DNA of 64,000 nucleotides from an uncultured Eubacteriales bacterium (GTDB lineage: Bacteria > Bacillota > Clostridia > Oscillospirales > Acutalibacteraceae): the NCBI GenBank assembly GCA_934457415.1, contig CAKSHM010000002.1:62001-126000 (forward strand). The letters are read 5' to 3'. Shown here piece by piece: positions 1 to 8,422 of this stretch. The first letter of the stretch is position 1. Every line of letters begins with the position of its first letter. Under the pieces are notes generated by a model, which was given only the letters and a program-made list of their open reading frames with translations, was not told where the DNA came from and ran no database searches. Made by a program: the position numbers and the translations under genes.

Positions 1-559
1 CCATAAGGCTGAGAATAGCGTCAATCTTTTCGGCTATGGTTGTTTCAAGGGAGTATGTATTTACCGTAGGAGCGTCAAAGTCGGAAAGCTGTGTAGGAAT
101 TTTTCGCTTTTCCTGTTTAGGCACGATGACATCACCCACGCCGAAATCAATGCTGAAAGGCGTTTTCGTATTCTTGATGTGTGCAACAAGCGATGCACCG
201 ATACCGGCATATTTCTTTGCAACAGCGATAGGTGCAACATCTGTTATCTCAAATGTAACAAATTCATTTTCAGTAGGTGCTGCGATAATTTCTTCAAGCA
301 CAGCTCGCAGTTGTTCAGGAGTGTTTGGCATTTGTCGAAGCAAAAAATCAACATCGACTGTAACTCTGCTGTCAAATTCGGTAAGCGAATAGATAAACAA
401 TCCGCCTTTGAGAACAAAATTTTCTGCGTATTTTGACTTTTCAAGTCTGCGCAAAAATTCTTCCTGACAAAAGAGTTGTAAGCAAAGTTGATAACTTCTT
501 CCACTTGCTTGCGCCTTATTCTTTAATCGTGTAAGCACAGACGCTGCAATATCAGCCAT
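1..559 (-). CDS. abiEii: AbiEii-type nucleotidyltransferase toxin, C-terminus cut by window edge
   Basis: The minus-strand frame is open from an ATG at 559 to the window edge, giving 186 residues with no stop. It shows the AbiEii-family nucleotidyltransferase layout: KGG at residues 51-53, a D-V-D-F metal-binding pair at 69-72, and a later acidic strand F-S-I-D-F-G near 135-140. The family is the toxin of type IV abortive-infection toxin-antitoxin pairs; some members transfer nucleotides onto tRNA or other acceptors, and the substrate of this one is unknown. The start overlaps the end of the upstream antitoxin gene by 8 bp, so translation is probably coupled. The missing part lies to the left of the window. 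Family assignment is by motif and gene pairing only. Confidence 0.85.
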   Translation of the reverse strand, partial: MADIAASVLTRLKNKAQASGRSYQLCLQLFCQEEFLRRLEKSKYAENFVLKGGLFIYSLTEFDSRVTVDVDFLLRQMPNTPEQLRAVLEEIIAAPTENEFVTFEITDVAPIAVAKKYAGIGASLVAHIKNTKTPFSIDFGVGDVIVPKQEKRKIPTQLSDFDAPTVNTYSLETTIAEKIDAILSLM

Positions 560-1157
560 TCAGCAACACCTCCATCAGTTCGGTAACTTTTTTATACACA
601 CGCAATTTTTGGGAATAAGCAGAAAGATTATTCAGATTCTTTTTGTCGTCTTTTACATAAGCGTTAATGGCCTTGTTGAAAATTTCGTTATCTAATCTTG
701 AACGATATTTGAAACAATCACATATTGTTCGCTCACGGTCATATACAGGCAGCTCAACCCCGTTGAAGTTATCGGTGATTTTCCCAAGTTCGTACAACTC
801 GGGCTGCATATAATAAGGTTGAATAGCAAGCGAATCAATTTTTAGCTTTGTTCTTGACATTGAACGAGGAACAGCTATTGACCATTTTCGTGGTGCAAAG
901 TCGCTGTAACCATAGTGAAACAATGCAGACTCAACACAAACTATTCCTTTTGGGATGAGTGTTGCAAGCAATTGTTCTTCTGAAGAAACACTTTGTTCGG
1001 CAAGCTGATAGTATCCGTGTCGTACACGGTTAAGAAAGCCTGCGTTACACAGGTTTACGACATCAACGGCTCTGATTCCGGCAGCAACAAAGTCGGCAGA
1101 TTTTGCAATGCCATTATTGTCTGCAACTACTTCTTTTGCTCGCTCTTGAAGATTCAC
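552..1157 (-). CDS. abiEi: AbiEi-type antitoxin / transcriptional regulator
   Basis: A protein of 201 aa starting at GTG (1157-1155), preceded by GAGGG about 8 nt upstream. The N-terminal 50 residues form a winged-helix-like segment typical of AbiEi antitoxins (NNGIAKSADFVAAGI, then a beta hairpin around RHGYYQL). The C-terminal half resembles the AbiEi antitoxin domain, including a basic patch near residues 95-110. Family knowledge: AbiEi represses its own operon by binding inverted repeats in the promoter and counteracts AbiEii without a stable protein complex. Here it lies directly upstream of abiEii with an 8 bp overlap, and an inverted repeat sits between its start and its predicted promoter, which fits autoregulation. 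Confidence 0.85.
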   Translation of the reverse strand: MNLQERAKEVVADNNGIAKSADFVAAGIRAVDVVNLCNAGFLNRVRHGYYQLAEQSVSSEEQLLATLIPKGIVCVESALFHYGYSDFAPRKWSIAVPRSMSRTKLKIDSLAIQPYYMQPELYELGKITDNFNGVELPVYDRERTICDCFKYRSRLDNEIFNKAINAYVKDDKKNLNNLSAYSQKLRVYKKVTELMEVLLNG

Positions 1158-1195
1158 TCATTCACCCTCTTCCTTAAATAAAATTCACGCACAGC

Positions 1196-1214
1196 GAACA
1201 CATAATTGTGTGTT
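1196..1214. promoter_or_regulatory. Inverted repeat, candidate AbiEi operator
   Basis: ACACA-TAAT-TGTGT forms a perfect short palindrome at 1198-1211 with near-symmetric flanks. It lies between the predicted minus-strand -10 box and the abiEi start. Its position just downstream of the -10 suits autorepression by AbiEi. This is inference; no binding motif was tested. Confidence 0.4.
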
Positions 1215-1220
1215 GATTTT

Positions 1221-1249
1221 ATTATACCTGATACAACTAAAAAAATCAA
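1221..1249 (-). promoter_or_regulatory. Sigma-A-type promoter of abiEi-abiEii
   Basis: On the minus strand, TTGATT (1249-1244) and TATAAT (1226-1221) are separated by exactly 17 bp. This places the transcription start about 55 nt upstream of the abiEi GTG. Confidence 0.65.
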
Positions 1250-1300
1250 TTAAAATTTAAGCACATTTTTTGAAATATGTGCGTAAAATTAAAATACATC

Positions 1301-1329
1301 TTGCAAAACAAAAAGAAATAGAGTATAAT
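1301..1329 (+). promoter_or_regulatory. Sigma-A-type promoter of the solitary RNA
   Basis: TTGCAA (1301-1306) and TATAAT (1324-1329) are separated by 17 bp. No plausible start codon and reading frame follows before the terminator at 1531-1575, so the promoter appears to drive a non-coding transcript. Confidence 0.7.
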
Positions 1330-1335
1330 GTAAAT

Positions 1336-1576
1336 TGTAAAATCAATCCGGTTGCGATTATTCTTTTCTTGCAACCATCGGTTTTATCGCACCTGATAAG
1401 AAAATGATAAATTCCCGTCATACAGGTATGATAATATGGATTATCAAAATACTGCGAAGACTACACGATACGTTTTATAAACAAAATGAGTTAAGTTTAG
1501 CCTTTCGGCAACGAGTGGCAGTAAGATTTTCCCGACAGCTAAAGCATTTTATATGCTTTAGCTGTCGGGATTTTTA
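1336..1576 (+). ncRNA. Candidate stand-alone structured RNA of about 240 nt
   Basis: The span runs from a good promoter (-10 at 1324-1329) to a 16 bp perfect terminator hairpin and contains no credible ORF. Closing helix: AAAATC (1339-1344) pairs with GATTTT (1525-1530) just before the terminator. Local helices: GGTTGC/GCAACC (1350-1355 with 1371-1376), TTATC/GATAA (1384-1388 with 1395-1399), GATAAT/ATTATC (1430-1435 with 1440-1445) and GCC/GGC (1500-1502 with 1507-1509). GTTGC at 1351-1355 could instead pair with GCAAC at 1508-1512, so two folds are possible. Size and isolation suit a 6S-like or raiA-type RNA, but no conserved core of either was recognised. Nothing else in 1158-1765 looks coding. 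Confidence 0.6.
1531..1575 (+). terminator. Intrinsic terminator of the solitary RNA
   Basis: A 16 bp perfect stem (1531-1546 with 1554-1569), 7 nt loop, then ATTTTT on the plus strand. The minus-strand side lacks a T-tract, so the direction is plus. Confidence 0.85.
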
Positions 1577-1676
1577 AATGTTGTGTAAAAAACGGTATAT
1601 GATAATAAAAAAGGCTGGGAATATTGTTACAATAAAAAATAAAATCGGGTATTGACTGCCCTAAGTAAGTATTTTC

Positions 1677-1705
1677 TTGATTTTAAACATGTAAAAAGGT
1701 ATAAT
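1677..1705 (+). promoter_or_regulatory. Promoter-like site facing the 3' end of the M14 peptidase gene
   Basis: TTGATT (1677-1682) and TATAAT (1700-1705) with a 17 bp spacer on the plus strand. No plus-strand gene follows before 2715. It could make a short transcript ending at the hairpin 1718-1747 or an antisense RNA to the peptidase gene, or be a chance match in AT-rich DNA. Confidence 0.3.
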
Positions 1706-1710
1706 AATAT

Positions 1711-1747
1711 AAAATATCCCCGAAATTCGATTTTGCGGATTTCGGGG
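1711..1747 (-). terminator. Terminator of the M14 peptidase gene
   Basis: CCCCGAAAT (1718-1726) pairs with ATTTCGGGG (1739-1747). On the minus strand it is followed by an AT/T-rich run (ATATTTTATATT). It lies 19 nt past the peptidase stop codon. Confidence 0.7.
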
Positions 1748-1765
1748 TTAAAAAATTTCAGTTTT

Positions 1766-2659
1766 TTACATTATTGCGCATAAGGTGAGCATGCTTTTAA
1801 GTCTTTCGTAAATTTCATGAGCGGTTTTTATATCGAGCGGATTTTCGCCCAAGCCTGCTTCGACGGTGAATGCGGGACGGTTGAATTCCTCAATAAACCA
1901 GTCCTTAAAGCCCGCTCCGTATGCGATACCCTCCGGAACATCCAATGAATATCCCGAAGCCGTAGCCATAATCTGCGCCATCTGCTCGGAGGAGCGTGGA
2001 TTATGATTACCGTAATTCCAGTAAATAACCTCTCCTTGGGTATGCAGGGCTACCGCATGCCTGATATTTATGTTTCTGCAAAGGGCGCAAAGCGCGGCGG
2101 TTTCGGGTTCGCTTTCGGGATAATTTCCTCCGAACCGTGTAGGTCCTGCCGATAAAATTCCGCTCTTTCTTTCGAGCGCTTTTACCTCTTTAAAGCCCGC
2201 GGAAAAATTATGATTTATATCAACGCCTCTTGCGTTTGCATTCCAGTGAGCGGTGTCGCCCTTAGATGTTTTGCGGACAAGCTCCGAAAATCTTCCCGCA
2301 TACGATATTCCGTTTATTGCGATATCGCACCCGTCGGGGTTTACCATAGGAACGATTATCACACCGCAGTCCTTAAGAGCCTTTGTCACTCTTACAGAAC
2401 CTATGCGGCTGTCGGTAAAAAGGGCGCTTGCAAGCTCGCATAAAAAATACATGATTATGTTTGTCGTTATATGTTCGCTTCCGTGAATTCCTGCCGCAAA
2501 AAGCATGCAGTTTTTGGCTCTTCCTATTCTAAGGGCCGTTATATCTTTGTTTAAACAGCTTTTTCCTATAGAAAATTTTCTTATAAACGGATATTTTTCC
2601 GTAACGGCGTCAATAAGCTTAGATAAATCCCTATATGAATAATTTATATTTTCTACCAT
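1766..2659 (-). CDS. M14-family zinc carboxypeptidase (gamma-D-Glu-diamino acid peptidase type)
   Basis: A 297 aa protein with the full M14 metallopeptidase signature: zinc ligands H59 and E62 in the HGSEH segment, third ligand H206 in HTQGE, substrate-binding Arg144 in NARGVDINHNF, and catalytic Glu267 in VEAGLGENP. Bacterial proteins of this short form usually cut the gamma-D-glutamyl-diaminopimelate bond of peptidoglycan peptides, for recycling or in sporulation. There is no signal peptide, so a cytoplasmic recycling role is likely. The start ATG at 2659 has GGAGGT about 6 nt upstream. The gene is divergent from a NUDIX gene and is followed by its own terminator. Substrate is inferred from family, not shown. 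Confidence 0.85.
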   Translation of the reverse strand: MVENINYSYRDLSKLIDAVTEKYPFIRKFSIGKSCLNKDITALRIGRAKNCMLFAAGIHGSEHITTNIIMYFLCELASALFTDSRIGSVRVTKALKDCGVIIVPMVNPDGCDIAINGISYAGRFSELVRKTSKGDTAHWNANARGVDINHNFSAGFKEVKALERKSGILSAGPTRFGGNYPESEPETAALCALCRNINIRHAVALHTQGEVIYWNYGNHNPRSSEQMAQIMATASGYSLDVPEGIAYGAGFKDWFIEEFNRPAFTVEAGLGENPLDIKTAHEIYERLKSMLTLCAIM

Positions 2660-2714
2660 TTTTTACCTCCCGAAAAATCTTATTATTTAATTATATTAAA
2701 GGCGGTGCTTTAAA

Positions 2715-3275
2715 ATGAATCTTAATGAAAAACAGCTTGAAAAAGAATACATTTTTAAAGGCAGGGTGATAAATCTAAGGCGCGATCTCGCTTTGCTTCC
2801 TGACGGGAATAAGGCTTACAGAGAGGTTATCGAGCATAACGGCGGCGTCTGCGTTGCGGCAATTGACGATGAAGGCTTCGTTTATACCGTAAGACAGTTC
2901 AGATACCCGTACGGCGAGGTTATAACCGAAATCCCTGCCGGCAAGCGTGACAGCAAGGACGAGGATCCTCTCGAGTGCGGAAAAAGGGAACTGAAAGAAG
3001 AAACGGGACTTACGGCTGATAATTATTATTTCTTGGGCAAGCTTTACCCGACCCCCGGATATTGCGGAGAAATAATATGGATGTATGCCGCGACCTCGCT
3101 TCATCAGGGTGAAAACGATCTTGACAGCGATGAATTTTTAAATGTCGGAAAAATAAAGCTTGATAAGCTTGTGAGTATGATCCTAAGCGGTGAAATTACC
3201 GACGCAAAAACGCAGGCGGCGGTGCTTAAACTTAAGATTTTAACAGACTGTAAAGAGATTGATTTGCACTTGTAA
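2715..3275 (+). CDS. nudF: NUDIX hydrolase, ADP-ribose pyrophosphatase type
   Basis: A 186 aa protein. The Nudix box runs from G76 to L99 and ends in RELKEETGL, with the metal-binding Glu residues intact. The first gap is G-x6-E rather than the usual G-x5-E, one residue longer. The YTVRQFRYPYGEVITEIPAGK segment upstream of the box is typical of ADP-ribose pyrophosphatases (NudF/YqkG), which hydrolyse ADP-ribose to AMP and ribose 5-phosphate in the cytosol. The start is preceded by AGGCGG. The gene sits just upstream of lepA, with a candidate lepA promoter overlapping its 3' end. Confidence 0.85.
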   Translation: MNLNEKQLEKEYIFKGRVINLRRDLALLPDGNKAYREVIEHNGGVCVAAIDDEGFVYTVRQFRYPYGEVITEIPAGKRDSKDEDPLECGKRELKEETGLTADNYYFLGKLYPTPGYCGEIIWMYAATSLHQGENDLDSDEFLNVGKIKLDKLVSMILSGEITDAKTQAAVLKLKILTDCKEIDLHL

Positions 3276-3298
3276 AATCAAAGGAATTATGCTAAAAT
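3270..3298 (+). promoter_or_regulatory. Candidate lepA promoter
   Basis: TTGTAA (3270-3275) and TAAAAT (3293-3298) with 17 bp spacing, overlapping the NUDIX stop codon. It lies 33 bp upstream of the lepA start. Confidence 0.45.
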
Positions 3299-3330
3299 AA
3301 AATGAGATATATTATAAGGAGAAATGCCCG

Positions 3331-5136
3331 TTGTCATTCCCACTTGACAGAATCAGAAACTTTTGTATTGTAGCTCATATCGACCACGGAAAATCAACCC
3401 TCGCGGACCGTCTTCTTGAAATGACAGATTCGGTTTCCGCAAGAGATATGGAAGAGCAGATTTTAGACAGTATGGAGCTTGAACGCGAGCGCGGAATTAC
3501 CATTAAGGCGCATGCCGTAACACTCTATTATACCGCTGCGGACGGCGAGCAGTACGAGCTTAATTTAATAGACACCCCCGGACATGTTGACTTTAATTAT
3601 GAGGTTTCAAGATCGCTTGCGGCGTGCGAGGGCGCTATTCTTGTTGTGGATGCGTCACAGGGTATAGAGGCTCAGACCTTGGCAAATACCTATCTTGCGG
3701 TCGATCACGGACTTGAAATTCTTCCTGTTATAAATAAGATAGACCTGCCTTCGGCAGAGCCGGGCAGAATAAAAAAGGAAATCGAGGATGTTATAGGCAT
3801 TCCCGCCGATGAGGCTCCGCTTATTTCCGCAAAGACGGGGCTTAATGTCGGCGAGGTATTAGAACAGATTGTAAAATATATCCCTGCTCCCAAGGGCGAC
3901 AGGGAAGCACCCTTAAAGGCGCTTATTTTCGATTCTTATTATGATGCTTATAAGGGCGTAATAGTATATTTCAGAGTTGTAAGCGGAAAACTTAAAACAG
4001 GAGATACCGTCCGCATGATGGCGACGGGCGCTGACTTTGAGGTTGTTGAAATCGGAAGAAAGCAAGCTACAAGCCTCTCGCCCTGCGATGTTCTGGAAGC
4101 AGGGGAGGTCGGATATCTTGCCGCGTCAATTAAAACCGTTTCTCAGGCAAGAGTCGGCGATACCGTAACACTTGCAAATAATCCCGCAAGTGAACCGCTT
4201 CCGGGGTACAGAGCCGTAAAACCGGTTGTATTTTGCGGAATTTATCCTGCCGACGGCGCGAAATATCCCGATCTCAGAGAGGCGCTTGAAAAGCTGCAGT
4301 TAAATGACGCATCGCTTGTTTTCGAGCCTGAAACCTCGCAGGCATTGGGCTTCGGCTTTCGCTGCGGATTTTTGGGACTTCTTCACATGGAGATAATCGA
4401 AGAAAGACTTGAAAGGGAGTATAATCTCGATATTATAACGACCGCTCCGAGCGTTCAGTATAAATTTGAACTTACAAACGGACAGACGGTGGATGTCGAC
4501 AACCCGACAAATTATCCCGACCCTGCGACAATCAGCAGTGCCTTGGAACCCGTTTCAAATGTCCATATTTTTTCGCCGAGTGAATATGTCGGCACTATTA
4601 TGCAGCTTTGCGAGGAGCGAAGAGGCGATTATATTGATATGAAATATCTCGGCGACAGGGTGGATATTCATTATGTTTTGCCTACGGGCGAAATCGTCTA
4701 TGACTTTTTTGATGCATTGAAATCAAGAACCAAGGGCTATGCGAGCTTTGACTATGAGCCTGACGGTTATAAAAAATCAAATCTCGTAAAGCTTGATGTT
4801 CTTATAGCGGGCGATTCGGTGGACGCGCTTTCATTTATAGTATTCAATGATTTTGCATATAATAAAGCGCGGAGAATTGCGGAAAAGCTTAAGGATTATA
4901 TTCCGAGACAGCTTTTTGAGGTCCCAGTTCAGGTAGCCGTAGGCGGAAAAATCATCGCGAGAGAAACTATTAAGGCTTTAAGAAAAGATGTTCTGGCAAA
5001 ATGCTACGGCGGCGATATTTCAAGAAAGAAAAAGCTTCTTGAAAAGCAAAAAGAGGGAAAGAAAAAAATGCGCAGATTAGGATCTGTAGATGTTCCTAAG
5101 GACGCATTTATGGCAGTACTTAAATTGGATGAATAA
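3331..5136 (+). CDS. lepA: Elongation factor 4 (LepA) GTPase
   Basis: 601 aa, the usual LepA length. GTPase motifs are AHIDHGKST (15-23), DTPGH (81-85) and NKID (136-139). The LepA-specific C-terminal region is present and ends in a Lys/Arg-rich segment ([21 protein letters not shown]) followed by [16 protein letters not shown]4 binds ribosomes, acts in initiation or back-translocation, and helps under ionic or temperature stress. The start is TTG at 3331 with AAGGAG about 8 nt upstream. An in-frame ATG is not available nearby, which supports TTG. Confidence 0.97.
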   Translation: MSFPLDRIRNFCIVAHIDHGKSTLADRLLEMTDSVSARDMEEQILDSMELERERGITIKAHAVTLYYTAADGEQYELNLIDTPGHVDFNYEVSRSLAACEGAILVVDASQGIEAQTLANTYLAVDHGLEILPVINKIDLPSAEPGRIKKEIEDVIGIPADEAPLISAKTGLNVGEVLEQIVKYIPAPKGDREAPLKALIFDSYYDAYKGVIVYFRVVSGKLKTGDTVRMMATGADFEVVEIGRKQATSLSPCDVLEAGEVGYLAASIKTVSQARVGDTVTLANNPASEPLPGYRAVKPVVFCGIYPADGAKYPDLREALEKLQLNDASLVFEPETSQALGFGFRCGFLGLLHMEIIEERLEREYNLDIITTAPSVQYKFELTNGQTVDVDNPTNYPDPATISSALEPVSNVHIFSPSEYVGTIMQLCEERRGDYIDMKYLGDRVDIHYVLPTGEIVYDFFDALKSRTKGYASFDYEPDGYKKSNLVKLDVLIAGDSVDALSFIVFNDFAYNKARRIAEKLKDYIPRQLFEVPVQVAVGGKIIARETIKALRKDVLAKCYGGDISRKKKLLEKQKEGKKKMRRLGSVDVPKDAFMAVLKLDE

Positions 5137-5164
5137 TTTATTTTAAGTTAAGAAGTGAAATAAA

Positions 5165-6010
5165 ATGAATGAAAAAAGAAAAAAGGCTATAAGGAAAAGG
5201 CGGATTTTTATTGCATCAACTTCGCTTGTGCTGATTGCGGCAATTGTCGGGGTGGCATTCGGTGTAATAGCAATAGTAAAGGCGGTAAAATCGGGAGATG
5301 ATTCCGAGAAATCCTCTTCGGGCATTGTGCAGACCGAGGCTAAAAAGGCAGATGTTAAAAAAGAAACCGACCCTGCCTTTGATAATACCGAGCAGCTTGT
5401 AACAATAGGCGGAGTTCAGCTTGACGCGAATTATAAAAATCTTCTGCTTGTAAACGGATCAAATCCGCTTCCTGATAATTACGATTATACTGCCGAGCTT
5501 ACAACTATACCTAAAGAATACCATAACGGTCAGCTTGATCAGATAAATAAAAATATCTGGCCTTATTTAAAGGCGATGATCGACGACGCAAGGAGCGAGG
5601 GCGTTAAGCTATATGTTTGGTCGCCTTACAGGTCATACAACATTCAGAAAATGCTTTTTGACAGACAGGTTAAAAAGCAGATTGCGGCAGGCGTACCCGA
5701 ATCTCAGGCTGAGGATAAGGCGGCAACGATTGTTGCAAGACCGGGAACCAGCGAACACCACACAGGGCTTGCGGCGGATATAAATATGGCGGATGATGCT
5801 TTCGAAAACACACCGATGTTTGCTTGGCTTACCGAGCATTGTCAGGATTACGGGTTTATCATGAGGTATCCTAAGGAAAAAATTGATGTTACAGGTGTTA
5901 TTTACGAATCTTGGCATTACAGATTTGTAGGAATAAATGTCGCCAAGGATATAAAATCAAAGGGTGTAACCTTAGAAGAATATTTGAACGAAAAAGGCAT
6001 AAAGAACTGA
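5165..6010 (+). CDS. D-alanyl-D-alanine carboxypeptidase, M15B (VanY/DdcY-like), membrane-anchored
   Basis: 281 aa. A Lys/Arg-rich N-terminus is followed by one membrane segment (about 14-38), then a linker and an extracytoplasmic M15B domain. Zinc ligands are H198 and D205 in the SEHHTGLAADI segment and H251 in ESWHYRF; Glu248 is the catalytic base. SPYRSYN near 153-159 is the usual substrate loop. Family members trim the terminal D-Ala of peptidoglycan stem peptides. It lies between lepA and murD with short gaps, so it may share a transcript with murD. A second M15B enzyme, a lipoprotein, is encoded at 24547-25509. Confidence 0.9.
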   Translation: MNEKRKKAIRKRRIFIASTSLVLIAAIVGVAFGVIAIVKAVKSGDDSEKSSSGIVQTEAKKADVKKETDPAFDNTEQLVTIGGVQLDANYKNLLLVNGSNPLPDNYDYTAELTTIPKEYHNGQLDQINKNIWPYLKAMIDDARSEGVKLYVWSPYRSYNIQKMLFDRQVKKQIAAGVPESQAEDKAATIVARPGTSEHHTGLAADINMADDAFENTPMFAWLTEHCQDYGFIMRYPKEKIDVTGVIYESWHYRFVGINVAKDIKSKGVTLEEYLNEKGIKN

Positions 6011-6026
6011 CGGAAGGATTACGGAT

Positions 6027-7406
6027 ATGGATTGCAAACAGTTTTTTGAAAAATTGAACGGGAAAAAAATCGCAGTCTGCGGAATAGGAATCAGTAATAC
6101 TCCGCTTATTAAAAGCTTTCTTGAAAAGGGCGCAAGAGTTATTGCCTGCGACCGCAGAAGTGCGGAGCAGATAGGACCTCTCGCCGATGAGCTTGAAAAA
6201 GAGGGTGCGGAATTAAAGCTCGGAGACGATTATCTTTCCGATTTAGAGGTTGATATAATTTTCAGAACCCCCGGAATGAGCTTTAATCTTCCCGAGCTTG
6301 TAAGCGCAAGAAAGCGCGGAATAGCAGTAACGAGCGAGATGGAAGTATTTTTCGACCTTTGCCCCGCAACCATTTTTGCGGTAACCGGCTCTGACGGAAA
6401 GACCACCACTACAACTCTTATTGCAAAAATGCTCGAAGCCGAGGGCAAAAAGGTATTTGTCGGCGGTAACATAGGCAAACCGCTTCTTCCGGAAATCGAA
6501 AATATAACGGCAGATGATTTTGTCGTAGCCGAGCTTTCCTCATTCCAGCTTATTTCAATGAGAAAAAGTCCTGATGTTGCGGTTGTTACGAATGTTGCGC
6601 CCAATCACCTTGATATCCATAAGGATATGGACGAATATGTTGAGGCAAAGAAAAACATTCTTCTTCATCAGAATGCCTTTTCGCGCACGGTTTTAAACCG
6701 CGATAATGAAATCACCGATAGTTTCAGGAGCTTTGTGAGAGGTCAGTCCTTGGGATTCAGCATGAAGCGCCGCCTTAATAACGGGGCTTGGCTTGACGGC
6801 AAGGGAATTCTTCATATGGCTTACCGCGGAATAGATGTCCCCGTGCTTGACCGAAAGGATATTGCCGTTATAGGAGATCATAATGTCGCAAATTATCTTG
6901 CCGCCATAACAGCCGTTTGGGGATATGTCGGCGTTGATACCATAAATAAGGTTGCAAAAGAATTCGGCGGAGTTGCGCATAGAATTGAGCTTGTAAGAGA
7001 GCTTAACGGAATAAAATTCTTTAACGATTCTATTGCTTCAAGCCCGACAAGGACTATCGCGGGACTCAAGGCGTTTGATAAAAAGGTATTTTTAATAGCA
7101 GGCGGTTACGATAAGCATATACCTTTCGATCCGCTGATGCCTTATCTTGTGGAAAAGGTTAAGACCCTCTATCTTTGCGGAGATACCGCGCAGAAAATAG
7201 AGGACTGCCTTAAGAATTATGAGGGCTATAACGGCTCGCCCGAAATCGTTCGTACAAAGGATATAAAAGAGGCGACGATAATGGCTTACAAGGCGGCGAA
7301 GAGCGGCGATATAATAACCCTTTCGCCTGCATGCGCAAGCTTTGACGCATTCCCGAATTTTGCCGCAAGGGGAAATTATTTTAAGGAAGTAGTGAACTCA
7401 CTTTGA
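6027..7406 (+). CDS. murD: UDP-N-acetylmuramoyl-L-alanine:D-glutamate ligase
   Basis: 459 aa Mur ligase. The N-terminal Rossmann domain starts KIAVCGIGISN; the ATP loop is GSDGKTTTT (121-129); the central-domain ELSSFQL and later HRIELV and NDSIASSPTRT segments are MurD hallmarks. It adds D-Glu to UDP-MurNAc-L-Ala in the cytosolic stage of peptidoglycan synthesis. It stands apart from the usual dcw cluster: mraY, ftsW and murG are not adjacent. Instead it leads a run of overlapping peptidase and metabolic genes; the next gene overlaps its stop by 4 bp. Confidence 0.96.
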   Translation: MDCKQFFEKLNGKKIAVCGIGISNTPLIKSFLEKGARVIACDRRSAEQIGPLADELEKEGAELKLGDDYLSDLEVDIIFRTPGMSFNLPELVSARKRGIAVTSEMEVFFDLCPATIFAVTGSDGKTTTTTLIAKMLEAEGKKVFVGGNIGKPLLPEIENITADDFVVAELSSFQLISMRKSPDVAVVTNVAPNHLDIHKDMDEYVEAKKNILLHQNAFSRTVLNRDNEITDSFRSFVRGQSLGFSMKRRLNNGAWLDGKGILHMAYRGIDVPVLDRKDIAVIGDHNVANYLAAITAVWGYVGVDTINKVAKEFGGVAHRIELVRELNGIKFFNDSIASSPTRTIAGLKAFDKKVFLIAGGYDKHIPFDPLMPYLVEKVKTLYLCGDTAQKIEDCLKNYEGYNGSPEIVRTKDIKEATIMAYKAAKSGDIITLSPACASFDAFPNFAARGNYFKEVVNSL

Positions 7407-8422
7407 GTAATTTAAAGGAAAATCTTTTTGCATTGACTTCTTGTTACGGTATCGGAAACATAAACGAGGTATCGGACAAATGTTATGAGCTATTAAAGGA
7501 TTTCGCCGAGATAAAAAGACCCGATCCTATGACGGTTATTGCCTTTATTAAGGGAGAAACCGATTACACGGTTATGCTTGACGCTCATCTTGACCAAGTC
7601 GGGTTTACCGTAACGGATATTGATAAAAACGGATTTTTGACCGTTTCAAACGCAGGCGGCATTGATTTAAGAATGCTTCCGTCATTACCTGTTGTTATTC
7701 ATTCGAAAGAAAAAAAGCTGACAGGTGTTTTTTGCAGTATTCCGCCGCACTTATCAGACGGTGAAAAATGCTTCGATGATATAAAAAAGCTTAAAATAGA
7801 TTCCCTTTTGGGAGAAAAAGCAAAGGATTTAATATCTATCGGCGATTTTGTAACCTTCAAAGCCGAAACACAGGAGATTTTAAACGGGAAAATTGTTTCT
7901 TCTTCTCTTGACGACCGCGCAGGAGTTGCCGCGCTGATAGATGCTGCGCAGAAATTTAAGGATAAAAAACCGCCTGTAAATATTGTTTTGAGCTTAAGCA
8001 ATATGGAAGAATTGGGACTCAGAGGAGCGAGAACATCTGCTTTCAGCGTTTTTCCTGACGAGGCAATAGTGGTTGATGTCAGTTTTGCGACCGCGCCTGA
8101 TGTTTCTAAGGATTCTGCAAAAGAAATGGGAAAGGGTGCAATGATAGGCATTTCGCCCACTCTTGATAAAGCACTTACAAATAAGCTTTTTAAAATTGCA
8201 AAGGAAAACAATATCCCTTATCAGACAGAGGTAATGTCCTCGACCACCGGAACAAACGCTGATGTTATTTCACTTACGAAAAGCGGAATAAGAACAGGGC
8301 TTGTTTCAATTCCTATAAGAAATATGCATACGCCTTCAGAGGTTGTAAGTCTTGACGATATAAAAAGCACAAGCGAAATTTTAGAAAAATATATTCTTGC
8401 AGGAGGGCTTTTAAATGGATGA
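7403..8422 (+). CDS. M42-family metallo-aminopeptidase, paralogue 1
   Basis: 339 aa, begins at TTG overlapping the murD stop. The M42 dinuclear site is present: H62 in DAHLDQVGF, D170/D171 in SSLDDRAG, catalytic E202 and ligand E203 in NMEELGLRG, D225 in IVVDVS, and H309 in RNMHTPSE. The usual DAHxDEVGF motif has Gln in place of Glu (residue 65). M42 enzymes (glutamyl aminopeptidase, endoglucanase M, TET) form large tetrahedral cytosolic particles that degrade peptides. A paralogue follows directly with an 8 bp overlap, so the two may form a hetero-oligomer; that is inference. Confidence 0.9.
   Translation: MSNLKENLFALTSCYGIGNINEVSDKCYELLKDFAEIKRPDPMTVIAFIKGETDYTVMLDAHLDQVGFTVTDIDKNGFLTVSNAGGIDLRMLPSLPVVIHSKEKKLTGVFCSIPPHLSDGEKCFDDIKKLKIDSLLGEKAKDLISIGDFVTFKAETQEILNGKIVSSSLDDRAGVAALIDAAQKFKDKKPPVNIVLSLSNMEELGLRGARTSAFSVFPDEAIVVDVSFATAPDVSKDSAKEMGKGAMIGISPTLDKALTNKLFKIAKENNIPYQTEVMSSTTGTNADVISLTKSGIRTGLVSIPIRNMHTPSEVVSLDDIKSTSEILEKYILAGGLLNG

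Noticed and set aside
1..504. Other frames in the abiEii region
   Set aside because: They lack start context and motifs; the frame from ATG 559 carries the nucleotidyltransferase signature.
2210..2486. Plus-strand ORFs inside the M14 peptidase gene
   Set aside because: Antisense shadows without ribosome site or family resemblance; the minus-strand peptidase has full motifs.
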